Shown: positions 56,671 to 64,000 of the stretch, in pieces
Numbering within the stretch: the stretch's first letter is position 1
Layout of the letters: the number at the start of each line of letters is the position of its first letter
Source of the DNA: Salidesulfovibrio brasiliensis JCM 12178
Lineage (GTDB): Bacteria; Desulfobacterota; Desulfovibrionia; Desulfovibrionales; Desulfovibrionaceae
Assembly (NCBI RefSeq): GCF_001311825.1
Contig: NZ_BBCB01000002.1
Span: 124,001 to 188,000, forward strand
Length of the DNA: 64,000 nt
Reading direction: 5' to 3'
Notes under the pieces: generated by a model
The model's database searches: none
Told to the model about the DNA's origin: nothing
What the model saw: only the letters and a program-made list of their open reading frames with translations
Made by a program: the position numbers and the translations under genes

Positions 56671-58647
56671 ATGCTGAATAATCTGCGGTTAGGGGTCAAG
56701 CTGGCTCTTGGTTTCGCCATAGTTCTCGTTTTGACGGCTGTTGTCGCTATTGTTGGTTTCCGAGGCCTGTCTTCGGTGGGGAGCCGTGTTGAGAAGGCAG
56801 ATGATGTCAACAGGCTTGTCCGGTTTATCCTTGAAGGTCGTGTTGAAGAAAAGAATTACATGCTTCGAGGCGATAAGGAGCACTTGGAAAAGCATTCGAA
56901 CGTGTTGAAATCGCTGTTGGAGCAGACTGAACTCACCAAAAGCAAGTTTGACCGTCAGGCCAACAGGGATCAAATGACGGAAGTCTTTGAAGCGGTTCGG
57001 CGTTATGAAACTGCGTTTGAAGACTATGTTGCGCTTGCCGCACAAAAAGATCAGGCCATGGATGACATGCGGGCGAGCGCGCGAAAAGCCCTGCGTGATA
57101 CCGAATTGCTTCGGGCCACGCAAAAGAAAGAGCTTCAAAAGCTCATGGAATCGGGTGACGCCAGTCTGCGCGCAATGAACGACAGGCTCCAAAAGGCGGA
57201 CGACACGAACCGCATGATCAAGTGGTTTCTTGAAGCCAGAAAGAATGAAAAGGAAGTCATCATTTCCGGCGAGCAGCGCTATCTGGACGACAACCTCGCC
57301 GCTATGGAAGGAATCATTGCCCTTGCAAAAGACGTCAAACAGCGGTTCCGTGACCCTGCCAACCAGATAAAGGTCGACACCATTACCTCTTCGCTCGCCG
57401 AGTATCAGCAGCGCTTTGCCGACTACCTGAACCTTACGGATAAGCAGAAACAGGCTGAACAGATCATGGTTGATGCTGCCCGGAATGCCCAGAAAGTGTG
57501 CGCACAGGCGCGGGCAGACCAGAAAGCGCTCATGGTAACGGAAATGGATGCCGCGACCGTTACCATGTTTGCCGGTGCTGGTGTGGCCATCATGCTCGGC
57601 ATCATCGCAGCCGTGTTCCTGACCCGCTCCATCACTCGTCCGGTGCGGCAAGGTGTCGACTTTGCCCGTGCCATGGCTGACGGTGATTTTACCAAGCATC
57701 TCGACATAGACCAGAAGGATGAAATAGGCACCTTGGCCGCGGCGTTGAACACCATGGTTCAAAAGCTGCGCGACGTGGTCGGTGACGTGCGCTCCGCAAC
57801 AGATAACGTCGCTTCTGGCAGCGAAGAACTCTCCGCAGCCGCCCAGACGCTGTCACAAGGGGCGACAGAGCAGGCAGCGTCCATCGAAGAAGTGTCTTCC
57901 TCAATGGATCAGATCGGCAAGAACATACGCCAAAGCGCGGACAATGCCCACGAGACCGAAGGCATTTCGCACAGTGCGGCCGAAAGCGCCCGCGAGTCCG
58001 GACAGGCGGTTGGCAAAACCGTCGACGCAATGAAGAACATTGCCGAGAAAATATCCATCATTGAAGAGATCGCCCGGCAGACAAATCTGTTGGCTCTGAA
58101 CGCAGCCATCGAAGCTGCCCGAGCTGGCGAACACGGCAAGGGATTTGCCGTGGTGGCCGCCGAAGTCAGAAAGCTCGCCGAACGTAGCGGTCAGGCCGCA
58201 GGGGAGATCAGCGAACTTTCCGCCAACAGCGTTGCCGTGGCCGAACAGGCCGGGAAAATGCTCGACGAGCTGGTGCCGAACATCAACCGGACTGCCGAAC
58301 TTGTTCATGAAATCGCAGCTGCAAGCGCGGAACAGAACAGCGGGGCGGAAGAAGTCAACAAAGCCATTCAACAATTGGACACGGTTATCCAGCAGAACGC
58401 CTCCAGCTCAGAAGAAATGGCCTCCACCAGCGAAGAACTGGCCGGGCAAGGCCAGATGCTTCAGCAGACCATGTCGTTCTTCAGGATAGGCAACGATTCG
58501 CAATCCCGTCGCAAAGCCGCCGTCAAGCCCCATCGCAATGCGCTGGAGCCCCCTAAGGAGCGCGCAAAAACTGCTCCTGAAACAAAGGCATTACAATCCG
58601 GTGTCTCTCTTGATATGGAGGATGACAGCGAGTTTGAAAGATTCTAA
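56671..58647 (+). CDS. Methyl-accepting chemotaxis protein with HBM-type sensor
   Basis: 658 residues. Membrane helix about 8-30, periplasmic helical sensor (about 31-290), second helix about 295-318, HAMP, then the signalling domain with [20 protein letters not shown]. The sensor has two similar modules ([20 protein letters not shown] and [17 protein letters not shown]), the pattern of the helical bimodular ligand-binding domain known to sense organic acids. cheW follows 88 bp downstream. No other che genes are nearby. Confidence 0.93.
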   Translation: MLNNLRLGVKLALGFAIVLVLTAVVAIVGFRGLSSVGSRVEKADDVNRLVRFILEGRVEEKNYMLRGDKEHLEKHSNVLKSLLEQTELTKSKFDRQANRDQMTEVFEAVRRYETAFEDYVALAAQKDQAMDDMRASARKALRDTELLRATQKKELQKLMESGDASLRAMNDRLQKADDTNRMIKWFLEARKNEKEVIISGEQRYLDDNLAAMEGIIALAKDVKQRFRDPANQIKVDTITSSLAEYQQRFADYLNLTDKQKQAEQIMVDAARNAQKVCAQARADQKALMVTEMDAATVTMFAGAGVAIMLGIIAAVFLTRSITRPVRQGVDFARAMADGDFTKHLDIDQKDEIGTLAAALNTMVQKLRDVVGDVRSATDNVASGSEELSAAAQTLSQGATEQAASIEEVSSSMDQIGKNIRQSADNAHETEGISHSAAESARESGQAVGKTVDAMKNIAEKISIIEEIARQTNLLALNAAIEAARAGEHGKGFAVVAAEVRKLAERSGQAAGEISELSANSVAVAEQAGKMLDELVPNINRTAELVHEIAAASAEQNSGAEEVNKAIQQLDTVIQQNASSSEEMASTSEELAGQGQMLQQTMSFFRIGNDSQSRRKAAVKPHRNALEPPKERAKTAPETKALQSGVSLDMEDDSEFERF

Positions 58648-58735
58648 TTGATTGGACGGCCAATTACCCACTATGGTAGTAACGAATTACAACGCTTGAA
58701 AAAGTGAATCCCACAAAAAGCATTGGGAGGATGCC

Positions 58736-59251
58736 ATGAGCGAAGAAGCAATCAAAGATATCAACCAGTTCCTGACGTTTACGCTGGGCAAGGAGATATT
58801 TGCGCTCGATATAGGGACAGTTCGCGAAGTGCTTGAACTGACGTCCATCACCAAGATTCCGCGTACGCCGGAATTCATGCGGGGTGTCATCAACCTGCGC
58901 GGACATGCCGTTCCGGTAGTGGACATGCGCCAGAAAATGGGCATGTCGCAAGGCGAAGATACGGTTGATACCTGCATCATCATCGTCGAAATCGAATTTG
59001 AAGGCGAGCTGACCATCATGGGAGCTTTGGTCGATTCCGTGCGTGAGGTCTTTGAAATGGCCCCGGATACCATCGAGCCCGCCCCGAAAATGGGTGCTGC
59101 CGTCAATGCCGAATACATCAAGGGTATGGGGCGACAGGACGGTCTCTTCATCATCATTCTGGAAATCAACAAGATTTTCAGCGCAGAAGAACTCGCGATG
59201 GCACGCGGCATGGCAGGCGACAAGGAAGAGAATCAGGAAGAAGCCGCATAA
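58736..59251 (+). CDS. cheW: CheW-type chemotaxis coupling protein
   Basis: 171 residues with FLTFTLGKEIFALDIGTVREV, VINLRGHAVPVVDMRQKMGM and DSVREVFEMAPDTIEPAPK. It follows the MCP and should couple it to a CheA encoded elsewhere. GGGAGG precedes the ATG. Paralogue of the gene at 26888-27373. Confidence 0.93.
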   Translation: MSEEAIKDINQFLTFTLGKEIFALDIGTVREVLELTSITKIPRTPEFMRGVINLRGHAVPVVDMRQKMGMSQGEDTVDTCIIIVEIEFEGELTIMGALVDSVREVFEMAPDTIEPAPKMGAAVNAEYIKGMGRQDGLFIIILEINKIFSAEELAMARGMAGDKEENQEEAA

Positions 59252-59270
59252 GACCAGATCGTTATGGATC

Positions 59271-59302
59271 AAAAGCCCGCTCCAGATGGAGCGGGCTTTT
59301 TT
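59271..59302 (+). terminator. Terminator of cheW
   Basis: AGCCCGCTCC pairs with GGAGCGGGCT, followed by TTTTT. Confidence 0.92.
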
Positions 59303-59331
59303 GTTGCTATTATCGGTAGGACAAGGCCAGC

Positions 59332-59529
59332 ATGCCTCCGGCGGCCCTCCGGGGGCTTAAACCCTTTTCCAAAAGGGTTTAAGAATCCCAAAACGTTTTG
59401 GCTTGCCTTCGGCGCAATTGTTCGACAACGCGAGGTTTTCGCTTGGAGCAAACGCATTCAAGTCAGGGATTGCAAAGGGGATTATCCCCTTTGCCGGGTG
59501 CAGGGCAGCGCCCTGCCCGCCGGAGGCAT
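59332..59529. repeat. Palindromic intergenic repeat element, copy 1
   Basis: About 198 bp bounded by ATGCCTCCGGCGG and a near-exact inverted copy CCGCCGGAGGCAT. Inside are the palindromes CTTAAACCC-TTTTCC-style core (TTAAACCCTTTT/AAAAGGGTTTAA) and AAAGGGGAT/ATCCCCTTT. The first 63 bp (from 59333) are identical to copy 2. No coding frame of note. Confidence 0.8.
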
Positions 59530-59610
59530 TCTTTTCGTATGCTTGCGGCAAGCTCTGGATGAATGTATGAAATCTGCTAGACGAATAAACGCAACTCGAA
59601 AGGAGAGGAC

Positions 59611-59769
59611 ATGGAAATTCTTCGGATTATCATTTCGGTTTTGCTGCCGCCGCTTGGGGCGTTCCTGAAGGTCGGCCTCGGGTTGCAGTTCTGGATCAAC
59701 CTGATCTTGACTCTTTGCGGATACTTCCCGGGTCTGGTGCATGTCATCTGGCTGCTGGCCAGAAAGTAG
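59611..59769 (+). CDS. YqaE/Pmp3-family small membrane protein
   Basis: 52 residues, below usual ORF cut-offs. Starts at ATG 59611 with AAGGAG upstream. MEILRIIISVLLPPLGAFL then a helix hairpin with NLILTLCGYFPGLVHVIW, the Pmp3/YqaE pattern of two membrane helices. Eukaryotic Pmp3 modulates membrane potential and salt tolerance; the bacterial role is unclear. A terminator follows. Confidence 0.88.
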   Translation: MEILRIIISVLLPPLGAFLKVGLGLQFWINLILTLCGYFPGLVHVIWLLARK

Positions 59770-59794
59770 GGGAGTCTTCTAGTAAATGAAAAAT

Positions 59795-59821
59795 GCCCGG
59801 CAGTTGCCGGGCTTTTTTTTT
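59795..59821. terminator. Terminator between the Pmp3-type and YdjM-like genes
   Basis: GCCCGGCA pairs with TGCCGGGC, followed by nine T residues on the plus strand. Confidence 0.88.
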
Positions 59822-60275
59822 ATCTGAATTCGCCGTCCAGCAGCAGGTGGGAGAAGTAGCCCACTGTGAAGGCTGCATAAAACTGGTAGAACGGCATCAT
59901 GTCTGGTGGGTTGAAGAGGATGGCCGGGATCAGGATTATGGGTAGTGGCACCACGAGCATGGCCCACCATGTGTGGGTCCAGCCGCGGTGCGAACCGATG
60001 GGCGGCAGCATGGCGAGAAAGCCGAGCCATGCGGCCCAGATGTAATACTTTTTTAGTATCAGTCCAAGGTCTACGGCTGCGAAGATCAGGTAGAAAAGAT
60101 TCTGCCCTTTGGATTCCGTGTCTGTATCCGGGAAGAGGGCTCCCATAAGGCAGAAGCCCATGAGGGCGGCGATGAGCAGCGGGTTCATGTGCAACAGGCC
60201 GAACATGACAGCGCCGGTGGCGGCCATGCCGCCGACGAATGTACCGCCTGCGAGGTGTCCTTTGTATCCGGGCAT
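59820..60275 (-). CDS. YdjM/DUF457-type membrane-bound putative metal-dependent hydrolase
   Basis: 151 residues. Start ATG 60275 (MPGYKGHLAGG). Several hydrophobic segments carry the family's putative metal ligands: GHLAGG, LFPDTDTES, SHRGWTHTWW and HLLLDGEF. Related to E. coli YdjM, which is LexA-repressed; no LexA box was looked for exhaustively here. Activity unproven in the family. Confidence 0.85.
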   Translation of the reverse strand: MPGYKGHLAGGTFVGGMAATGAVMFGLLHMNPLLIAALMGFCLMGALFPDTDTESKGQNLFYLIFAAVDLGLILKKYYIWAAWLGFLAMLPPIGSHRGWTHTWWAMLVVPLPIILIPAILFNPPDMMPFYQFYAAFTVGYFSHLLLDGEFR

Positions 60276-60325
60276 GCGCGGCAGAGTACCCGCAACCCCA
60301 GCACACGGCAAGTCCGATTATAGGT

Positions 60326-60535
60326 GCCTCCGGCGGCCCTCCGGGGGCTTAAACCCTTTTCCAAAAGGGTTTAAGAATCCCAAAACGTCTTACCTTGCCT
60401 TCGGCGGCGGAGTTCGTGCGCATTACGGGATAGTGTTGCTGGCAAGGGCCGAAAGGCAGGTGGGGATTCCCAAGGGTATGGCCCTTGGGCGAGTGCAGAG
60501 CAGCGCTCAGCCCTTCGGAGGGCCGCCGGAGGCAT
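60326..60535. repeat. Palindromic intergenic repeat element, copy 2
   Basis: About 210 bp, ends TGCCTCCGGCGGC and GCCGCCGGAGGCA inverted. 63 bp at 60326-60388 match copy 1 exactly, then CTTGCCTTCGGCG is shared again, after which the two diverge until the right end. Inner hairpins such as GGCCCTTGGG/CCCAAGGGTATGGCC differ from copy 1. Confidence 0.8.
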
Positions 60536-60536
60536 A

Positions 60537-60568
60537 AAAAAGGGGCTTCCATGTGGAAGCCCCTTTTC
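60537..60568. terminator. Terminator after sufB
   Basis: AAAGGGGCTTCC pairs with GGAAGCCCCTTT. On the minus strand it follows the sufB stop and is followed by T residues. Confidence 0.85.
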
Positions 60569-60587
60569 ATTATCAATCGTTCTTTAG

Positions 60588-61751
60588 TTACATGGCACCG
60601 TGCTTCTGAAGCTCGTCGATCTGTCGGTCGACTTCTTTCTGGAGCTTGGCGGGCAGGCCCATGACGTCGGTGTTGAGGAAGCCGCGCACGATGGTGGAGG
60701 TGGCTTCGTCTTCGTCGAGTCCTCGGGCCATGAGGTATTCGATTTCGTCCTGTGCGATTTTGCCCACGGATGCTTCGTGGGACAGCTCGACGCCTTCGAG
60801 GCAGCCGTCCAGCTCGGGGATGGCCCAGATGCGACCTTCGCCGAGGATGAGCCCCTGGCATTCGAGGTGGCCGCGGGAGGGCACGTGGTTGGCGCCGATG
60901 TGTCCGCGGTTGATGATGGTTCCGCCGGTGGAGATGGTGCGTGCGATGATTTCGCAGCGGGTGTCCGGGGCGTCCATGACAACGCGGTTGCCCATGTCGA
61001 GGTGCGAGCCTTCGGGGGCCACGACCACGGAGTTGAAGCGGGCGCGGGCGCCTTCACCCTTGAGGGTGATGGAAGGGTACATCTGCAGGTCCTTGACCGG
61101 CTTCATCAGGATGTAGTTGTTGAGGAGCACGCCGCCTTCCTCGACCACGCCGGCAGAGCGCGGGCGCACGGAGACGTTGCTGCCCCAGTTGTGCACCATG
61201 GTGAAGGTAAGCTTGCCGCCTTTTTTGACGTAGAACTCGGAGATGCCGAAGTGCGCGCCGGAGGTGGTGCCGTGGGCGACCGAGCAGCCGGTGATGATGT
61301 GCAGTTCGGAGTTTTCCTCGACCACCACGATGTTGTGCACGTTCTGTCCGACCTGATCCGCTTTGAGGAAGAGGCAGGACTGGACGGGCTTTTCAATCTT
61401 GGCGCCGGGCTTGGTGCGGATGAAGTAGCCGCCGTGGGTGTTGGCGGCGGTGTTCCGGGTGTACTCGTCCTTGTCCTTGTCGATGAGTTTCCAGCGGTAT
61501 TCGGTGAGGCCGTCGTATTTTTCGATGGCGTCCTTGATATCGAGGATTTCAACGCCGGGATCATTGGATTTGCAGTGCACGTTGGAGTGGTCCATCTGCA
61601 GGAAGGAGCCGCTTCGGTTGGCGTCTTCCACGTCCACGCCGGACATGATCAGGGTTTCCTTGTCCTGTGCGTCGAGGGTGCTCAGGTCGTCGATCTTGTC
61701 GCGGCTGAGACCGTCGAATTTGAAATCGCTAAGCTTGACTGTATCGCTCAT
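60588..61751 (-). CDS. sufB: SufB/SufD-family Fe-S cluster assembly scaffold
   Basis: 387 residues. The right-handed beta-helix core of SufB/SufD runs from about 90 to 340, with GHLECQGLILGEG and the HEA motif (SHEASVGKIAQDEIEYLMARG) needed in SufB. Shorter than E. coli SufB because the N-terminal part is reduced. It is paired only with sufC: no sufA, sufD, sufS, sufE or regulator lies near. This matches the minimal two-gene SUF-like system (SMS), in which one scaffold serves as a homodimer. Confidence 0.92.
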   Translation of the reverse strand: MSDTVKLSDFKFDGLSRDKIDDLSTLDAQDKETLIMSGVDVEDANRSGSFLQMDHSNVHCKSNDPGVEILDIKDAIEKYDGLTEYRWKLIDKDKDEYTRNTAANTHGGYFIRTKPGAKIEKPVQSCLFLKADQVGQNVHNIVVVEENSELHIITGCSVAHGTTSGAHFGISEFYVKKGGKLTFTMVHNWGSNVSVRPRSAGVVEEGGVLLNNYILMKPVKDLQMYPSITLKGEGARARFNSVVVAPEGSHLDMGNRVVMDAPDTRCEIIARTISTGGTIINRGHIGANHVPSRGHLECQGLILGEGRIWAIPELDGCLEGVELSHEASVGKIAQDEIEYLMARGLDEDEATSTIVRGFLNTDVMGLPAKLQKEVDRQIDELQKHGAM

Positions 61752-61769
61752 GATTGTCTCCGTTCCGGC

Positions 61770-62528
61770 TTATTTCAGGCAACGAACGCATTCCTGGTAT
61801 CCGTAAGTGCGGATGTGTTCCAGGATGTCCCTCGGGCGCGCTTCGCAGCAGAGGTGTCCGTTGTAGAGCACCTGACCGCGGTCGGCGTTGACGTAGTCGA
61901 GAATGTAGCCGGTGTGGGTGATTATCAGGCCGGAGGTCTTCGACTGTTCCTTGATTTCCTTGAGGGACTGGTCCGGGCGGGCGTTGATGCGGCCGTCCAG
62001 CAGCTGGCGACAGACCTTGCCGATGAGCTGCATGTTCTCGAGGTCAACGCCGGACTCGGGCTCGTCGAAGAGCACGAGGCTGGGGCGCTGGGCCATGAGC
62101 TGGAGCAGTTCGGAGCGCTTGATCTCGCCGCCGGAGAAGCCCGCGTTGATGTCCCTGTCGAGGAACTGTTCGAAGTTGACTTTGCGCGACAGGTCTTCCA
62201 CGTCCACTTCGTCGCCCTGTCCGCAGAGCTGGACGAGATGGCGGGTGCGCAGGCCGTGAATGGTCGGCGGGCGTTGGAATGACATGCCTACGCCGAGCCG
62301 TGCCCGTTCGTAGGTGGGGGCGTGGGTGATGTCTTCGCCCCGGAACGTGATTTTGCCTTTGGTGACGGTGTATCCGGCGAAGCCCATGAGAGTCATGAGC
62401 AGGGAGGTCTTGCCCGATCCGTTCGGGCCGAAGAGGATAAAGGTTTCCCCTTCCTTGATCTCGAGGTCGATGCCTTTGATGACCTCTTTGTCGCCGATAT
62501 TCACGTGAAGATTTTCTATTTTGAGCAT
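61770..62528 (-). CDS. sufC: SufC-type ATPase for Fe-S cluster assembly
   Basis: 252 residues. ATPase of the minimal SUF. Walker A FGPNGSGKTSLLMTLMG, signature FSGGEIKRSELLQL, Walker B LVLFDEPESGVDLENM (the SufC-typical EPESGVD). I chose ATG 62528 (GAGGAA upstream); the longer frame is not supported. It precedes sufB by 18 bp. Confidence 0.95.
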   Translation of the reverse strand: MLKIENLHVNIGDKEVIKGIDLEIKEGETFILFGPNGSGKTSLLMTLMGFAGYTVTKGKITFRGEDITHAPTYERARLGVGMSFQRPPTIHGLRTRHLVQLCGQGDEVDVEDLSRKVNFEQFLDRDINAGFSGGEIKRSELLQLMAQRPSLVLFDEPESGVDLENMQLIGKVCRQLLDGRINARPDQSLKEIKEQSKTSGLIITHTGYILDYVNADRGQVLYNGHLCCEARPRDILEHIRTYGYQECVRCLK

Positions 62529-62717
62529 TGCGTTTCCTCGCTTTCGTACCTTGCGGCTTGCGCAAAGGGAGGCATACTTGAGCAAGCCCCCGAAGTCCAG
62601 TGGGAAATGGGCGTTTGCCGATGGCTCGTCCTTCGCGGGTTTGCCCGCCGGGGCCGAATGGTATATCCATGCCTCATCCGGCAACCCCGAATATCGCATG
62701 ATATGGAGTTATACGCC

Positions 62718-63464
62718 ATGGGCAAGAAAAAAAAGAAACTCGGTTCGCTTGATGATCTTTCCAAGCTCCGGCTCGAGCCGGAAAAGCCGAAGGATTACGC
62801 ATCACAGCTTCTTGAGAAAGCCAAAAAGAAGCGGCAGAGCGAATACGCCGAGGAGACCGAGATAGTCGAAGAGGCGCAGGAACCGGACGAGGCCGATCTG
62901 TTTTTCAACGCCATGCAGGGCGTGGACCAGCTTTCCGGCAGCGGCCGAGAAGTCGCGGCCAGCAAGCCGAAGGTCAAGAAGAGCGCTCTGAAAAAGGACG
63001 CGGAGAAAAAGGCGCTCGATGATTTCCTGAGCGGCAACATAGAGTTTGAGCTGGAGCATACGGAAGAATACATGCACGGATATGTGCGCGGACTCGATTC
63101 CAAGATATTCCAGCAACTCAAGGCCGGGACCCTGAGCCGGGAGGCGCATGTGGACATGCACGGCCTCAATTCCGATCAGGCCTTTGATACGCTGCTTTTC
63201 TTCATCCGGGAGAGCTACTTGCAGAACAAACGTTGTCTGCTGGTGGTGACAGGGCGCGGCCGGAATTCTCCGGGCGGCAGGAGCGTTCTCAAGCAGGAAA
63301 TCCAGACATGGCTCACCCGCGAGCCGCTTCGCCGCATCGTGCTGGCCTTCTGCACCGCGCTGCCCAAGGACGGCGGTGGCGGTGCGCTCTATGTGCTCCT
63401 TCGCAAGCAGAAGAAGCAGCAGGGCAAGGTGAAGTGGGACAAACAGATGAACTGGGAATCCTAA
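62718..63464 (+). CDS. Smr-domain protein
   Basis: 248 residues. The C-terminal Smr domain (about 150-245) has VDMHGLNSDQAFDTLLFFI and the loop VVTGRGRNSPGG. The N-terminal half is a basic and acidic linker region (MGKKKKKLGSLDDLSK) that may bind RNA or DNA. Related Smr proteins have nuclease activity, some on stalled-ribosome mRNA. Start chosen at ATG 62718 with GGAG nine bases upstream. It abuts the next gene. Confidence 0.88.
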   Translation: MGKKKKKLGSLDDLSKLRLEPEKPKDYASQLLEKAKKKRQSEYAEETEIVEEAQEPDEADLFFNAMQGVDQLSGSGREVAASKPKVKKSALKKDAEKKALDDFLSGNIEFELEHTEEYMHGYVRGLDSKIFQQLKAGTLSREAHVDMHGLNSDQAFDTLLFFIRESYLQNKRCLLVVTGRGRNSPGGRSVLKQEIQTWLTREPLRRIVLAFCTALPKDGGGGALYVLLRKQKKQQGKVKWDKQMNWES

Positions 63465-64000
63465 ATGGGACATCTCGTCGCAAAGGATCTGTACCGGGAA
63501 CTCGGCCGAAAGCTTGATGACACTGCGGTGCGAATGCCGTGGTCCGACTCGCTTTATGCCATGCTGAAGGCGCTTTACTCCCCGCAAGAGGCCGAACTGA
63601 TTGTGCATATGCCGTTTCGCCCGGCCCGCGCGGAGCGAATAGCCGAGTTGACAGGCGTGGGCGAGCCGAGGCTCTCGACCATGCTCCACGACATGTGCCG
63701 CAAAGGGCTTGTCTGTGACATCTGGCGGGACGATCATTACCTTTATATGATCAGCCCCTTTGTCATCGGGTTTTTCGAGTTCACCATGATGCGCACCCGT
63801 GGCGAACTGGAACCGCATCGTTGGGCCGAGCTTTTTCAACGATACATGTTCGGGGACAAATCTTTTCTGGAGGCAAACTTCGGCGACGGCCAGCAGGTTT
63901 CGGTCATGCGCGCGTTGCCCCATGAAGAGACGGTTACGCAGTCCGATCACGTAGAGATTCTCGATTATGAAAAGGCCTCGGCCCTGATTGACGCCCAGCA
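63465..64000 (+). CDS. Winged-helix/ferredoxin-type protein (truncated by the window end)
   Basis: The ATG follows the Smr stop directly and the frame stays open to the window edge (about 178 residues). The visible part is a winged-helix-like N-terminus (PARAERIAELTGVGEPRLSTM) with IGFFEFTMMRT and FLEANFGDG, followed by VMRALPHEE. I recall this layout as the N-terminus of Desulfovibrio 4Fe-4S ferredoxin-type proteins whose Cys clusters lie further on; those are outside the window and cannot be checked. Confidence 0.7.
   Translation, partial: MGHLVAKDLYRELGRKLDDTAVRMPWSDSLYAMLKALYSPQEAELIVHMPFRPARAERIAELTGVGEPRLSTMLHDMCRKGLVCDIWRDDHYLYMISPFVIGFFEFTMMRTRGELEPHRWAELFQRYMFGDKSFLEANFGDGQQVSVMRALPHEETVTQSDHVEILDYEKASALIDAQ

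Noticed and set aside
60600-62282. A 560-codon plus-strand frame opposite sufB and sufC
   Set aside because: sufB and sufC motifs are on the minus strand; no independent support.

Overview
The window reads as a chromosomal segment of a sulfate-reducing Desulfobacterota bacterium of the Desulfovibrionales, probably marine or salt tolerant. Supporting signs are the G+C-rich coding sequence, two small assimilatory-type siroheme proteins, a Wolinella-type fumarate reductase with two-subunit class I fumarase, a two-gene SufC/SufB system, a winged-helix ferredoxin-type protein at the right edge and a glycine betaine ABC transporter. The assignment rests on recognised protein families, not on a database search. 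Nearly all of it is core chromosome. I see no prophage, transposase, CRISPR array or rRNA.

Layout. 1-3265: end of an unknown gene, then the proVWX osmoprotectant importer (minus strand). 3266-3950: AT-rich gene-free stretch. 3951-7387: lone molybdopterin oxidoreductase, a lipoprotein and a metallophosphoesterase. 7435-10845: metF, a cobalamin riboswitch and metE, so B12-independent methionine synthesis can be switched off by B12. 11023-15495: a LytTR regulator with a degenerate receiver, acetyl-CoA synthetase and UDP-glucose dehydrogenase. 15661-22964: a tight operon pdxJ-acpS-nnr-CBS-tsaE-lysC-cimA-MBL hydrolase. 23084-27373: ABC-F protein, small genes, an RRM RNA-binding protein with a possible small RNA in its leader, and a lone cheW. 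27464-38155: mfd, two SurA-type chaperones, a RodZ-like protein, recO, glyQS and rpsT. 38239-42787: a Crp/Fnr regulator divergent from a redox cluster (NapH-like membrane Fe-S protein, ferredoxin, cupin, two mini siroheme reductases); this is the most interesting accessory locus. 42978-51170: Hsp20, an M16 peptidase, fumarate reductase and fumarase. 51269-55964: small proteins, a Fur-type promoter, a DUF3089 hydrolase and recQ. 56072-59251: tRNA-Thr, tRNA-Pro, an MCP and a second cheW. 59332-64000: two copies of a palindromic repeat, a Pmp3-type peptide, a YdjM-like protein, sufC/sufB, an Smr protein and a truncated ferredoxin-type gene.

A striking technical feature is that six single-base losses, almost all in G/C runs, break five conserved genes (proX, acs twice, mfd, the crp-like gene, recQ). 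Each reads through cleanly if one base is restored. Sequencing or assembly error is the likelier explanation, so these are annotated as frameshifted CDSs rather than true pseudogenes.
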